In this document: positions 42,225 through 53,271 of the stretch, in pieces | Layout of the letters: each line of letters starts with the position of its first letter | How positions within the stretch are numbered: the first letter of the stretch is position 1 | Notes under the pieces: generated by a model | What the model saw: the letters and a program-made list of their open reading frames with translations, nothing else | What the model was told of the DNA's origin: nothing | The model's database searches: none | Source of the DNA: Penicillus capitatus | Taxonomy: Eukaryota; Chlorophyta | Assembly (NCBI GenBank): GCA_965649825.1 | Contig: OZ287719.1 | Span: forward strand, 62,001-126,000 | Direction of reading: 5' to 3' | Length of the DNA stretch: 64,000 bases | Program-made: the position numbers and the translations under genes

Positions 42225-42610
42225 TGTCGCCAAGATCTGGCTTGGCGATGTGACTGCCCAGAGGGTCACATCGCTTAAAACGGAGAAAAACCCTGGGTCT
42301 GTGAACCTTTGTAAGCCTTTTGCGTTCTGCGTTACGTGCGTGTGTAAGCGAAATCCATCCTGGATAACGACGAAGCGCAACCGCCTTCGCGTGCAGTTGT
42401 TCCTTACCCTCCTTTGTACCAAAACACGCCATATCTGTCGGCGCTAGCGTTCTTCAGACAAGCGGAACGTGGGAGCTCTGACGTGACCGAGTCCATAGCG
42501 CAGGACGGTACCCAAGTCGACGATCGACTGGTCCATCCTGTGGAGGCAGGACCAACCGACGCAGAAGCCGACGAAGAAGCACCACGAAGGGAATTATCCC
42601 AAGAGCGACA
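42225..42610 (+). repeat. 3' LTR of family 2
   Basis: 386 bp, the same sequence as the 5' LTR as far as I compared it, preceded by a purine-rich tract (GGCGGGAAGCGTGG) suitable as polypurine tract and followed by CGGTG. Confidence 0.95.
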
Positions 42611-42924
42611 CGGTGATCCTATGTCCTCCTCGCCGGGCACGTATGCAGTAAACGTGTCAAAAAGAGCCGACTGAAGGGCGTTGAAGAACACGCGGTACCC
42701 CTCACGTTCGACCAGTTGGTTGTCCAACGCTTGCAGAACGCTATGAATAAGCGACGACACGGACGAACTCATCGTTGTTTTTTTTGCAGAAAAATCCGAG
42801 AACCAAACGCCAATATGGCTGAGGGCAGTTTCGGCAAAAAGACGCGAAACGGCAAACGGCAAATACGCGGAATAATTGTACGGCGGTACGCTTTTATACT
42901 CGCGAAATGCAATTACGTAAAATC

Positions 42925-43110
42925 TTCTCATCTACGGTTATGTCACGGAACTCGCATCGCGACGGCTGACGGCGGCGAACCTTCTCAGCTACGGTTTTGT
43001 CCGTCCCGGAACTTTCTCATCTACGGTTATGTCACGGAACTCGCATCGCGACGGCTGACGGCGGCGAACCTTCTCAGCTACGGTTACGTCCCGGAACTCG
43101 AACTCGCATC
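42925..43110. repeat. about 95-bp direct repeat upstream of host repeat-protein gene
   Basis: Two copies of CTCATCTACGGTTATGTCAC GGAACTCGCATCGCGACGGC and following bases, with a third partial unit. They lie in the presumed promoter of the interrupted gene whose ATG is at 42772. Confidence 0.8.
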
Positions 43111-43183
43111 GCTATTGGCTGATTCGACGGCAGAACGATGTGACGTCCATTAATCAACGGCGTCGCCATTATGGATGATGATC

Positions 43184-43210
43184 GATCAATCAATCAATCA
43201 ATCAATCAAT
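43184..43210. repeat. (ATCA)n microsatellite
   Basis: About seven ATCA units. The surrounding 43,110-44,150 holds no gene that I can support. Confidence 0.9.
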
Positions 43211-44149
43211 AGCAAGCCAATTAATGGAATTAGTAGTCAGTCGATCTGCCAGTCTGGCGTCGCGTAGACTGTTTGGAGGATTTTACATCGAAGAATCGTA
43301 TAAGAATGAAACTTTTCAAAGGCAAAGCCTTACACAAACGAAAGTCAAGAACTGTAATTCTGCAATGCTTTTATTCTGTTGAGTGATGTCACATCGAGGC
43401 GGATGGGTGCATGCGTTTCTAACGATACAGACGAAGGGTCAGCGATGAGGGAACGTGTGACCGAACGACGACGCATCACGGTCGCCGTTACAGAGAAAAC
43501 AAAAGAGAATGCAAAAACAGCAAGGAAAAGAGGACGAGACAAATCAACTAGCTATTCGATACGGTCCTCGGGAAGAAGTAATGGCGACAGTGGGAACACC
43601 TTCACGTGTATGCCTTCCTAAAGCGACATCACACACCAATGCATCTCCTTAGGGAGTCGCATCCGAAGCGCCAGTCGCTAAGAACTCCGTGCGTAAAATC
43701 AAGATCGTTCAGATCATCGGTCCCGCGCTCGAGAAGCGACAACTTGATGCTTTTGATCTCCAAGGCAGCGACGCGGCGAAGATGAACGGTCCTTCCGGAT
43801 GCAGGAGGATATGTATGACGACTCTATGCGGATGCCGCAGATCGGGATCACCGTCCGACAGCAAGCAAAGCTGTTACATCGACAGCAAAGACGAACATCG
43901 AACGGTCTGACACAGAGAGAAAGACAGGTAGCTAGCTTCGTGTGATAGACAAAAAAGCAAAACAGTTTCAAGAGAGAAACACTGGTACGACATGACGGTA
44001 AAAAAACAGGTAAGTGGTGGGCGATCTGTCTCTGAACCTCCAGATCTGGTCCATTCCGAAAGATGACGTGTGTTTGGTGAATCGGAACCGGTCTTTGCAC
44101 TGGGCTCCATGTCCTCTTCATCGAGACGCGTTCTCTTCTTTTTCGCGCC

Positions 44150-44738
44150 GGCGTCGACGAGAATCTAAACGCAAGAGCCGTATGTGATCGAGTACAGACA
44201 GCGAGCGCATGATGTCACCTCGGCAAGGATCGGGTTGCCATGACTGGCTGCAGCGGAGATCGGCGTGCGCGATTCCTCGTCCTTTGAATCAACGTCGGCC
44301 CCGGCATCGACGAGCTCCTACGATGGACACGCCCGTCTCGATCGTTTTATGCGTGTGCTCTCTCGCCAGCGTGATTTCGGCATGTCCATAGAGTGCCGCT
44401 TGATGAAGCGCGGTCCTCTTTGCCAGAGTTATCGCCTCGACGTCGGCATCGACCGTCAGGAAATACTGCAACCGCTCGTCACCGCAGGCGCGTTGTCACT
44501 TGATGCAATGACGCACTTGGACCATACGCAGATTCCCCTTCGACACGGCATCGTAGAGCGGCGTCCTTCCGACAGTATCACCGCCGTTGGTATTCGCTCC
44601 GCCTTTGTACAAAACCTGCAACGATGTGCTTGCGCCGCCATTCTTTGCTTTGAGACGAGGAGGCACCTATGCGGTTTCGACGTCCCCATCGAGCGCCGCC
44701 ACATGAAGCGACGTCTGATCGCGCCGGTCGGCCCTCAA
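44150..44738 (-). pseudogene. truncated ankyrin-repeat gene fragment
   Basis: This is homologous to 49205-49792, the 3' part of ankyrin gene D, with repeats around GGANTNGGDTVGRTPLYDAV and AGADVDSKDEESRTPI in separate exons. At about 44,738 the homology stops inside a repeat exon and the sequence becomes the downstream flank of ankyrin copy B (also seen at 52,020). At its other end the coding sequence departs from D in the last repeat (ILVDAGAKKKRT). No signal peptide exon remains, so the gene is 5' truncated. Confidence 0.7.
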
Positions 44739-45187
44739 AGACACATAGATGCCAAACCACATCGCTTTACCGCTGAAGACGGACGTACATCTCGATTTCG
44801 TCAAGCCACGGTTTCAGGATCTTGGCGAATGTCGCAGGAGAAACGATGGTCCTGTCTGTGTGAGACTCCAGCCGTCTGCTCTATGTGAGGAAGTTTGCGA
44901 TTCGTCGCATCGTCGGCGGAGAACGTGGTCGAAAGCGGCGCGATCGAATCATCCCCCAACTCGCATTTTGTTGCATACTTCAAGCATCTGTGTTCCTTCG
45001 GCTAAAAGCCGTAGAATCTCATCTTCCCCCTTTACCCAGCTAGTGACAAAAGAATCGGGATCCATGCGTTCCATCGAGACCTTATGCAAAACAGTCTCGG
45101 CATTGTCTTTCGGTAGGACATCATTGCCGAAAAGGAAAAAACAGCGCAAAAAACGCCTCGGCTAGCACAGGAGAACGGTGCCCGACA

Positions 45188-46531
45188 TTAAAAGAAGTGT
45201 CCGTCGGGCTTCATCCGAGACACGATCTCGTCGGGAATAGTGCAGAACAGACCCACAATGCATAGGCAATCGTACGCAACCCTCCCATCGACGTCTTCCG
45301 CAGTGGTGGATGCTCCTTTGTCTAGCAGCATCTGTAGAGCATCGAGCGAGTTCTGCGCAGTGGACAAACAGAGTGACGCACCTCAATGATCTCTGGTATT
45401 CCGATTGCTGCGGCAACATGAAGAGGTCTCATTCCGCTAGGCATCTCTGTTTTTTCGACGTCGGAGCCAGCTTCAAGCAGAGCCTGCACAAACAGATTCT
45501 TGTCTGAGAAGACCTCCGACACATGAGATGGATGTACTTTTACTACTTCGACGTTCACAGTGCATATTGTGGCAATGAGTACTGTCATTCCAATATCATC
45601 ATTAACTGCGTCGATATCTGCGCCTTTATTGATTAGATACTACACAAGAATCCCACTAAGACAGAGCGTTCATGTGGCTCGAGACGCACTTTCATGACTT
45701 CAGCAAATTCACCCTGCTTGGAGGGTTCTAGGTGGTCCGAAATTACCATCTGCGCCGCTAAGAGAAGTGCATTATTTCCTTTGGTGTCAACTGCTTTGAC
45801 ATCTGCGCCTTTACTGATTAGATACTACAGAAGAGTCTCACGACGACAGAACGTGCATGTGGCTCGAGACGTACTTTCACCATTTCCGTATTTCTTGTAG
45901 CAGACGCATAGTGAAGCGGAGTACGATGAAAGAAATCGGTTGCTTCGATGTTTGCTCCTCTGTCGATTAGATACTACAGAAGAATCCCGTGACTATGAAA
46001 CGTCTGTACAGTCCGTGACACACTTTCGCGACCTCTGTTCTTCTCGCAAACAGCGCCCAATGGAATGCATTCCATCCACCGCGGTCGATCTCCTCGATGT
46101 CTGCTCCGTCGTCCAGCAGAGCCTGTTTACGAGTGGTCCTTCTCTGAGAACCTTGTTACGCTGAAAAGACACACCTCCACTTCTTTCACGTCTCCATCCA
46201 TCGCCGCCTGGTGAAGAGGAGGCGTTTCCTGATTGTCATGTACGTGGAGCTTTGCGCTGCGCTCGAGCGGCAACTACGTTGTCAGTCTCAGCTGGCGCAC
46301 ACAGCCTAGGGATCATGGTTGTACCTGATGAAGATCGTCCTTCTCTTGACCAGCGACGCGTGAGAGGATGTTTCCGCCGTCCACGCCCGCGAACAACTGT
46401 GCCCCTTTCAGACAACAGCAGATGCGTTTTGACGACGTCGCGTGATGCTAACCGGTGATACCACGGCTGCCGGATGCCACACGGGAAACGAGCAGAAGGC
46501 AGAGCCACACGTACAGCACACTGCACCTCAT
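45188..46531 (-). CDS. secreted ankyrin-repeat protein, copy B
   Basis: The ATG at 46531 starts a signal peptide (MRCSVLYVWLCLLLVSRVAS). About seven ankyrin repeats follow with one repeat per exon and introns with GTGYGTC-type donors: ETPPLHQAAMDGDVKEVE, then GADIEEIDRGGWNAFHWAL, and so on to GMRPLHVAAAIGIPEIIE and a conserved C-terminal tail ending at 45188. Unlike copies A and C, the first repeat is open (GAA where they have TAA). This is therefore the copy most likely to encode a full product. Predicted secreted, with a protein-binding role; the target is unknown. Confidence 0.7.
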
Positions 46532-48255
46532 GTTTACGCGACCTCGAAACGTCTATGCGGCGTAAAGGCAAAGCGTTTAGCACGGACTGGAATGCGAGGC
46601 TTGAAACAAGACACTGACAAAGACGCGTGGTCGAATTTGTAGGCTGCCTTGACGATCCTGCGAATGTACCGGACATCATCCGTGCGTCTCCTCCACGCAT
46701 TTTCGCGCAGCATGCCTCGGCATGACATAACCTCAAACGTCTTTCTCCACAGCACGGGATGAGGGATAGGGAACGTTGATTCTCTGGCGAGTCGCTCAGC
46801 CCGATGCTGCACGGTCCTTGCTCCGCAGAGCACGTAGTGTTTCGATTTCCGCCTGCGACATGGGCATCGTTTTCCAGGACGCCGAAGATCTTCACGTTTT
46901 CGAAATTGCTGCTGTCCACTATCTCAAGAGGAGACGGATCCTCCGTGGTCGCCCTGATTAACAAACCCTCGTTACTCGAATATACATCACATCAGATGGG
47001 TGTGGCGGCAGATGTACAATTGGAATGGCGAATCTGCTGTCCGTTGAGGACAGCTTCTCGTGTCACACAGTTCGTGTGCAACACTGCGTCGCTCTGAAGA
47101 CCGACAGCTTCATGGAGAATGATGCAGTTGCGATGTGTTAGGTGCCATGACCCTATGCAGCAACAGATGCAGTGTCGATGAAGCATCCATCCTTCATCGA
47201 CAGTTCCAACTGCTGTCCGTTAACAAGCCAAGTCTGACAGGCGAAGACGATACGGGTCATGAATGCATCGTCGCTGCTGTTCAAAGTTCTCTGCGTGCTC
47301 TAGTATCATCTTTCCTATCTGGGAACAAACGCGGCCATCAGACTGTTTGTTCCCTGTTATGCGATGGAGACAAGGAGTATCTCGGCCTGCTTTACCAATA
47401 CACGCTGCACCAGTAGCAGACAGACAGACAGACAGACCTTCTTTGTCGATCTCTTGTGCATCAAATGCCTCGAGAAGAGGCTCGTTTCCTGCAGCACCTG
47501 TCAAATCATGCCGTTCCGTGTTGGCGGTCTTCGGGAAGCTAAACGGTCCGACGAATCAGTTCATTAAGTGTCCATCGATCCAATCTCCTCTTCGTGTTCT
47601 TTGCGCGTCGACTTTGCATAGGGCATTCCATCGTGGAAATGCACTTCGCTGACCACCTATCCATCTGCATCGTTTCGCAATTCTTCTCAGAGGCGAAGGA
47701 GTTGTTCGAAACTCAAAAAGAGAAGCCATTCAACGGGTAGACACGACGAGAGGGAAGGCAGATCTCTCAATTCGTCCGCATTTGATGCCTGCCTTGTACA
47801 TAGCGAGAACCAGTCACTGAAAGAACACTGTGCAATTCATAGACGAACAAAGGATGCTAGGGAAACGTCCTGACTTCTGTATAAGGAGTCGCCCTTCGTA
47901 TTCTCCCATTCTGCTCAAACAAGGAATCCTTGAGGTCAAAGGCGACGGAAGAGACATGCTCTGCTGTTTCTTGATGACACGAGACAGATCCTTTCTCCTC
48001 TCTATGGAAGTATGTGGCGACAGTCATTTCACGGACTTGAGAATCGAAGATGTGACGGGGATGCAACAGTGGCAGTGCTCTAGTATTACATTAACCGTTT
48101 TAACATCTATTCAGCCGTCCTGTCCATGCAGTCTTTTCAGCGAATGCTGACTGTCCTATCGAGACGTCGTCTTCCATCGTCGACATCTCTCCACATTAGA
48201 CAGACTTTGCCCGCAAAGCGACCGCTGCCAAATCCAACACACCTGCAGGAAAATG
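46532..48255. other. no gene recognised; contains paralogous fragments
   Basis: 46,640-46,800 is homologous to the flank left of the family 1 element (22,920-23,085), so 46,797-46,830 represents the site without the retroelement. 47,565-47,670 is homologous to 29,880-29,990. A CAGA run lies at 47416-47438. No ORF could be supported. Confidence 0.45.
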
Positions 48256-48414
48256 TCACCATCGCGTCATTAGGCACAGAACACCACTCACCGTCGTGAC
48301 CAACACCGTCTTGCATTTTGCTAGGATGCCTGCACAGTATCCTTCGTTGTCCGTCAATGCACACAGGAGCACCGTGATGACAAGGATGAAGTGAAACGTC
48401 TTTTGGGCGTTCAT
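48256..48414 (-). CDS. putative small secreted protein (paralogue of 33726-33884)
   Basis: The ATG at 48414 gives a signal peptide (MNAQKTFHFILVITVLLCAL) and a 30-residue tail differing from the 33.7-kb copy at a few positions. The frame likely continues through an intron (GT donor after about residue 34, acceptor TCCTGCAG near 48,243) into a short cysteine-containing exon; that junction is not proven. The homology with 33,520-33,890 covers the region on both sides. Function unknown. Confidence 0.35.
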   Translation of the reverse strand: MNAQKTFHFILVITVLLCALTDNEGYCAGILAKCKTVLVTTVSGVLCLMTRW

Positions 48415-49088
48415 GTCGACGACGCTGAGGCTGCCAGCGACAGGAAGGACGATAATGTATGGACTGGCGCTGTTCGCTATCACAGCACCGCGAGTGGAAT
48501 GTTTCGCCCGACGATTTGAACAGACTGCCGAAAAGTGTCGCCCAAACGCACAGGCAGCTGCGAAAACCGAATGAGATAATCGGCTGCTGCATGCGCCATG
48601 AAATACCCTCGCCGCCGCGATTGTCTATCTACGACGTTCGCGATGCGCAGCTGTCCCACGTGGCCGTCACATCAAGTCGCCTCCCGCAACTCGACGCATC
48701 CACGACTCCTCACTTTTCTTCGCCCTTGTCCTCTGCGTCGGCTACGATGATTGTCCTGCGTGCTGCCACGCGAGTTCGCACATATTTGGCTACACCCGTT
48801 TACAACGTGGCTGCGTGAGGGATCTTTGTTATCGCGTTACTGATCGACGACGCCACCAAGACGCGTCGAGATGCCGTTCGTGTCGACTGCTCGTCGCATA
48901 CGCGCGCACTAACTGGACCATTAGACGATCTGAACCAGGAATAGGCGGTCGTTCGTTAGACGGAGGCAGGACTTCACGCAGTCCGTCTCCTTGTTCTCTT
49001 CTCATGATGGAACAAGCGTGTATCCAACAGACAAACAAAAACAGAAAACCCATCCGCCAAGGCGTCCTATTTCAGGCGCCGGCTGCAT
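48415..49088. other. intergenic, no gene seen
   Basis: About 670 bp downstream of ankyrin gene D with no recognisable feature. Confidence 0.4.
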
Positions 49089-51568
49089 TCAGGAGAGGAG
49101 GTACTCGAGTTCAGCCCTGGTCGTTTCAGAACAGGGCGGATCGGCGTCGATACAGATGACATCGTAAGGCATCTTTCCATCCCGGTCCTTCACATCCGTG
49201 TCTGCGCCGGCGTTGGTGAGAATCTAAACGCAAAAGCCGTATGTGATCGGGTACAGACAGCGAGCGCATGATGTCACCTCGGCAAGGATCGGGTTGCCAT
49301 AACTGGATGCAGCGTAGATCGGCGTGCGCGATTCTTCGTCCTTTGCATCAACGTCGGCTCCGGCGTCGATGAGCTCCTACGATGGACACGCGCGTTTTCG
49401 ATCGTTTTGGGCGTACGCTCACTCGCCAGTGTGATTTCGGCGTGTCCATAGAGTGCCGCTTGATGAAGCGCTGTCCTTTTTGTCAAAGTTCTCGCCTCGA
49501 CGTCGGCATCGACCGACAGGAAATACTACAAACGCTCGTCACCACAGGCGCGTTTTCACTTGATGCAGTGACGCACTTGGACCACACGCAGATTCCCCTT
49601 CGCCACGGCATCGTAGAGCGGCGTCCTTCCGACAATATCGCCGGCGTTGACATTCGCTCCGCCTTTGTACAAAACCTACAACGACGTGCTTGCGCCGCCA
49701 TTCTTTGCCGGAGACAAGGAGGCACCTCCGCAGTTTCGACGTCATCATCGAGCGCCGCCACATGAAGCGACGTCTGATCGCGCCGGTCTGTCGCCTCAAC
49801 GTCGGCGCCGTTATCAATCAAAATCTATAGCGATACTCGCATGTCGCAGTCTGTCTGAGCGATTGAGGATTCACCTTTGCAGCGGTCTCATGTCCGTTGC
49901 TCGCTGCGACGTAGAGCGGTGTCCTTTCTTCGACGTCGGCCAAATCGACATACGCTCCCGCACCGATCAGCATCTACATCCATACCTCCTCGTTTTGTTT
50001 ACTGTCAAAACGAGGCTCTCGCTTTCCTGCACAATTTTCCAATGTCCGTTCTCTGATGCGCCATAAAGTGGCGTTCGGCCGAATACGTCAAACGCATTCA
50101 CGTCTGCTTTGGCATCTATCAGGAGCTGTAGCAAAACACGCATACGGCGATCGTTCGGTGTGATTGATCCGCAGCGCACCCTGACGACGTCGTGGTATCC
50201 GTCTGCCGCCGCATGGAAGAGCGCCGTCACTCCGTGGGTGCTTGCCGCGTTGACATCGGCGCCAACTCTGATCAACAACTACAACAGCATCCATCTGTCG
50301 TAAACTCCATAGCGCATCGATGGCGCGCCTCGAGAGCGTCCACGTGTCCATTGCTCGCTGCGCGATAAAGTGGCGTCCGTCTGAGGTCATCCGTGACGTC
50401 AATGGTGGCGCCGTGATCGAGCAGAGCCTAGAACAGCAATCACATTGCTCCCTTCTCACGCCTCTTCTGGCGAGGGACTCGGCACACTTTCATCACTTCA
50501 ACATGTCCGTTCGCCGCCGCATCTAAGAGTGGGACCGTTCCCTTCACGTCAGCCGTGTCGACAGAGGCCCCTCTGCCGATTCGGATTAGGACCTACGGTG
50601 AACGCGCATTCCGGCTCCGATGATCCGAACGACATATAAAGGCACCTTGACGACGTCGACGTGTCCATTGGCCGCTGCGAGATGCAATGGCGTCCTTCCG
50701 TTCTCTTCGACTACTCCGATATCTGCGCCGCCATCAATCAGCGCCTGCAACAGCAGATGTCTGACACTGGCGAACATCCGGCAGTCGTAGACGCACCTTC
50801 ACTTCGTCCACGTCTCCATTATAAGCTGCCCAGTGCAACAGAGTCCATTCCTCTCTGTACGCCGGCGTCCATTCCTCCAGATCGACGTCATTCGGTTCGA
50901 TGACAAAAAGGATCTGACGTGCCGTTCTTCCTTCGACGCATAACGGAGCGAAGCAAGACGCACCTGTTCATCTTTGCTGCCGGTATTGTGTATTGTGTGA
51001 AGGGACAGGTAGCCTTCGTTGCAGTCGAACGGGTCTGTACGTTCATTGCCGTCGGAGCCGTGGCATATCGATGAAGCGTACCGATACAGGCGTTTTCTGT
51101 AAGACGGTGTGTTATCTTGTGCTTGGCGAGCTGCCCCGTCGTCTTCGGCTTTCCGTAACCCTGTGTCGAAAACCGCGCCGTCATTTTGCATCGGAGATAC
51201 CCATGCCGTCACCTTCGTGCCGATCGTCGCGTCCGACGACGCGGGCCGCCGACTTCCTGCACACATTCGCCGTCTTACGACGTTGGGTGGCGTGAATGTC
51301 CACACCTGACAAAGATCTACCTACGAACTGTCGCAGGGTCCATCCTTACCTCCATGCTTTGCGAATTTCAGAGTAAGGCGCAACGTACTTTGGTTATGAG
51401 GTTCGCCGGGCGGTCGACTGGGTCGAGCAGCACGAGATCTAAACAACGGCACACGGCTGTGTGAAGGGAGGGAGGGATGTGGCGACTGGCGGCGGCACCG
51501 CGACTGCCCCATGTCGACTGCGGGAGAAGGCTGAGGCACATCAACAGGTACAGAACGGCGCGCTTCAT
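49089..51568 (-). CDS. secreted ankyrin-repeat protein D, 12 repeats
   Basis: The ATG at 51568 opens a signal peptide (MKRAVLYLLMCLSLLPQSTW). After a spacer, a first half-repeat (EEWTLLHWAAYNGDVDEVK) is followed by about eleven ankyrin repeats such as GGADIGVVEENGRTPLHLAA, AKADVNAFDVFGRTPLYGAS and AGADVDAKDEESRTPIYAAS. Each ends at a splice donor and resumes at an xLI motif after an AG. The last repeat (GADTDVKDRDGKMPYDVICI) has the same PYxVICx ending as the gene at 16,656, followed by a tail and TGA at 49089. Exon-equals-repeat organisation would let repeat number change by exon duplication. Exon borders between 50,900 and 51,450 are not resolved. Confidence 0.68.
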
Positions 51569-52481
51569 GTTGTTCGGCGAAGAGAGTGCGGAAACGGACG
51601 GAACTGGTCGAAGCAGATAGACACGCGCTCAAATGCAACGTCCAAGTAATGATGCCGACATCGAGTCATGATTGCATGTACGTGCGGTTGTCCTTCCCCT
51701 ATCCGGTTTACATCGTCAATGATCCTCGTCTCACTCATGCTCACTCGGGAAGAGTTTCTCGACACAACGCTAGCAACGTTTGTTGCCTTCTGCCGGCGAT
51801 GGCAACGGAGTCCTTCGTGCTAGTCTTACGGTAATAGAGATCTATTCCTCAGCGAATTATCGAAACAGTAGTACAGAAGCCTCTTCGCATAGTTGTGCGG
51901 ACGCCTCGCTCGTTGCGAGAAAGTAGGAGGAAGGATACTGCCGTTTGGCGTTAGCGATTCTGTGTGGAGGTATGTGCGATCGCATCCATTCTCTACAGAA
52001 TTGTAACGGCTGATCGTCAGGTCGGCCCCTCAAAGACACATAGATGCCAAACCACATCGCTTTAGTCGCTGAAGACTGAAGTGCATCTCGATTTCTTCGA
52101 GCCACGATTACTGGATCCCGGCGAATGTCGAAGGAGAAACGATGGTCCTGTCTGTGCGAGACTCCTGTCACAGTCTGTGTGAGGAAGTTCACGATTCGTC
52201 GCATCGTCGACGGAGAACGTGGTCGAAAGCGGCGCGATCGCATCATCCCCCAACTCGCATTTTGTTGCATACTTCAAGCATCTGTGTTCCTTCGGCTAAA
52301 AGCCGTAGAATCTCATCTTCCCCCTTTACCCAGCTAGTGACAAAAGAATCGGGATCCATGCGTTCCATCGAGACCTTATGCAAAACAGTCTCGGCATTGT
52401 CTTTCGGTAGGACATCATTGCCGAAAAGGAAAAAACAGCGCAAAAAACGCCTCGGCTAGCACAGGAGAACGGTGCCCGACA
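51569..52481. other. intergenic flank shared with ankyrin copies A and B
   Basis: From about 51,950 this matches the flanks at 20,950 and 44,740. It contains the small conserved minus-strand reading frame at 52243-52443 mentioned for copy A; no ATG start is present there. Confidence 0.45.
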
Positions 52482-53271
52482 TTAGAAGAAGTGTCCGTCG
52501 GGCTTCATCCGAGACACGATCTCGTCGGGAATAGTGCAGAACAGACCCACAATGCATAGGCAATCGTACGCAACCCTCCCATCGACGTCTTCTGCAGTCG
52601 TGGATGCTCCTTTGTCAAGCAGCATCTGTGGAGCATCGAGCGAGTTCTGCGCAGTGGACAAACAGAGTGACGCACCTCAATGATCTCTGGTATTCCGATT
52701 GCTGCGGCAACATGAAGAGGTCTCATTCCGCTAGGCATCTCTGTTTTTTCGACGTCGGAGCCAGCTTCAAGCAGAGCCTGCACAAACAGATTCTTGTCTG
52801 AGAAGACCTCCGACACATGAGATGGATGTACTTTTACTACTTCGACGTTCACAGTGCATATTGTGGCAATGAGTACTGTCATTCCAATATCATCATTAAC
52901 TGCGTCGATATCTGCGCCTTTATTGATTAGATACTACACAAGAATCCCACTAAGACAGAGCGTTCATGTGGCTCGAGACGCACTTTCATGACTTCAGCAA
53001 ATTCACCCTGCTTGGAGGGTTCTAGGTGGTCCGAAATTACCATCTGCGCCGCTAAGAGAAGTGCATTATTTCCTTTGGTGTCAACTGCTTTGACATCTGC
53101 GCCTTTACTGATTAGATACTACAGAAGAGTCTCACGACGACAGAACGTGCATGTGGCTCGAGACGTACTTTCACCATTTCCGCATTTCTTCTACCAGACG
53201 CATAGTGAAGCGGAGTACGATGAAAGAAATCGGTTGCTTCGATGTTTGCTCCTCTGTCGATTAGATACTAC

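Larger units (their letters stand above)
36973..42610 (+). mobile_element. family 2 Ty3/gypsy-like LTR retroelement, structurally complete
   Basis: A 5,638-bp element: 386-bp LTRs at 36973-37358 and 42225-42610 that begin TGTCGCC and end GCGACA and look identical, CGGTG target duplications at 36968-36972 and 42611-42615, a primer binding site at 37361-37376, a Gag-protease ORF and a Pol ORF joined by a -1 frameshift. Both ORFs are open. Matching LTRs and an undamaged coding region indicate a very recent, perhaps still active, element. Confidence 0.95.
35858..42772 (-). pseudogene. host repeat-protein gene split by family 2 retroelement
   Basis: The 5' part is 42611-42772 (54 codons from the ATG at 42772) and the 3' part is 35858-36972. 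Removing the element and one copy of the 5-bp duplication restores a continuous frame of 423 codons. The N-terminal half is helical and of unknown type. The middle is a tandem array of 26-residue units containing DGTPADVVEIADGTPV and VVQGIP. The C-terminus is strongly basic (KRRSWESSYDEE, GSSRDSGKRSRR), possibly nuclear. The family is not recognised. The insertion lies after codon 54, so the allele is very probably null. Confidence 0.8.

Noticed and set aside
42404-42610. Host-gene coding sequence continuing into the family 2 LTR
   Set aside because: The open frame through the LTR is accidental; the host frame continues exactly across the target duplication once the element is removed.
43345-43542. 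Short minus-strand ORF with hydrophobic N-terminus (secreted peptide?)
   Set aside because: The hydrophobic part precedes the first ATG and starts at a TTG; no paralogue supports it.
45188-46531. Bacterial origin of the ankyrin genes
   Set aside because: They have spliceosomal introns at fixed positions in every repeat and eukaryotic signal peptides; nothing suggests direct transfer.
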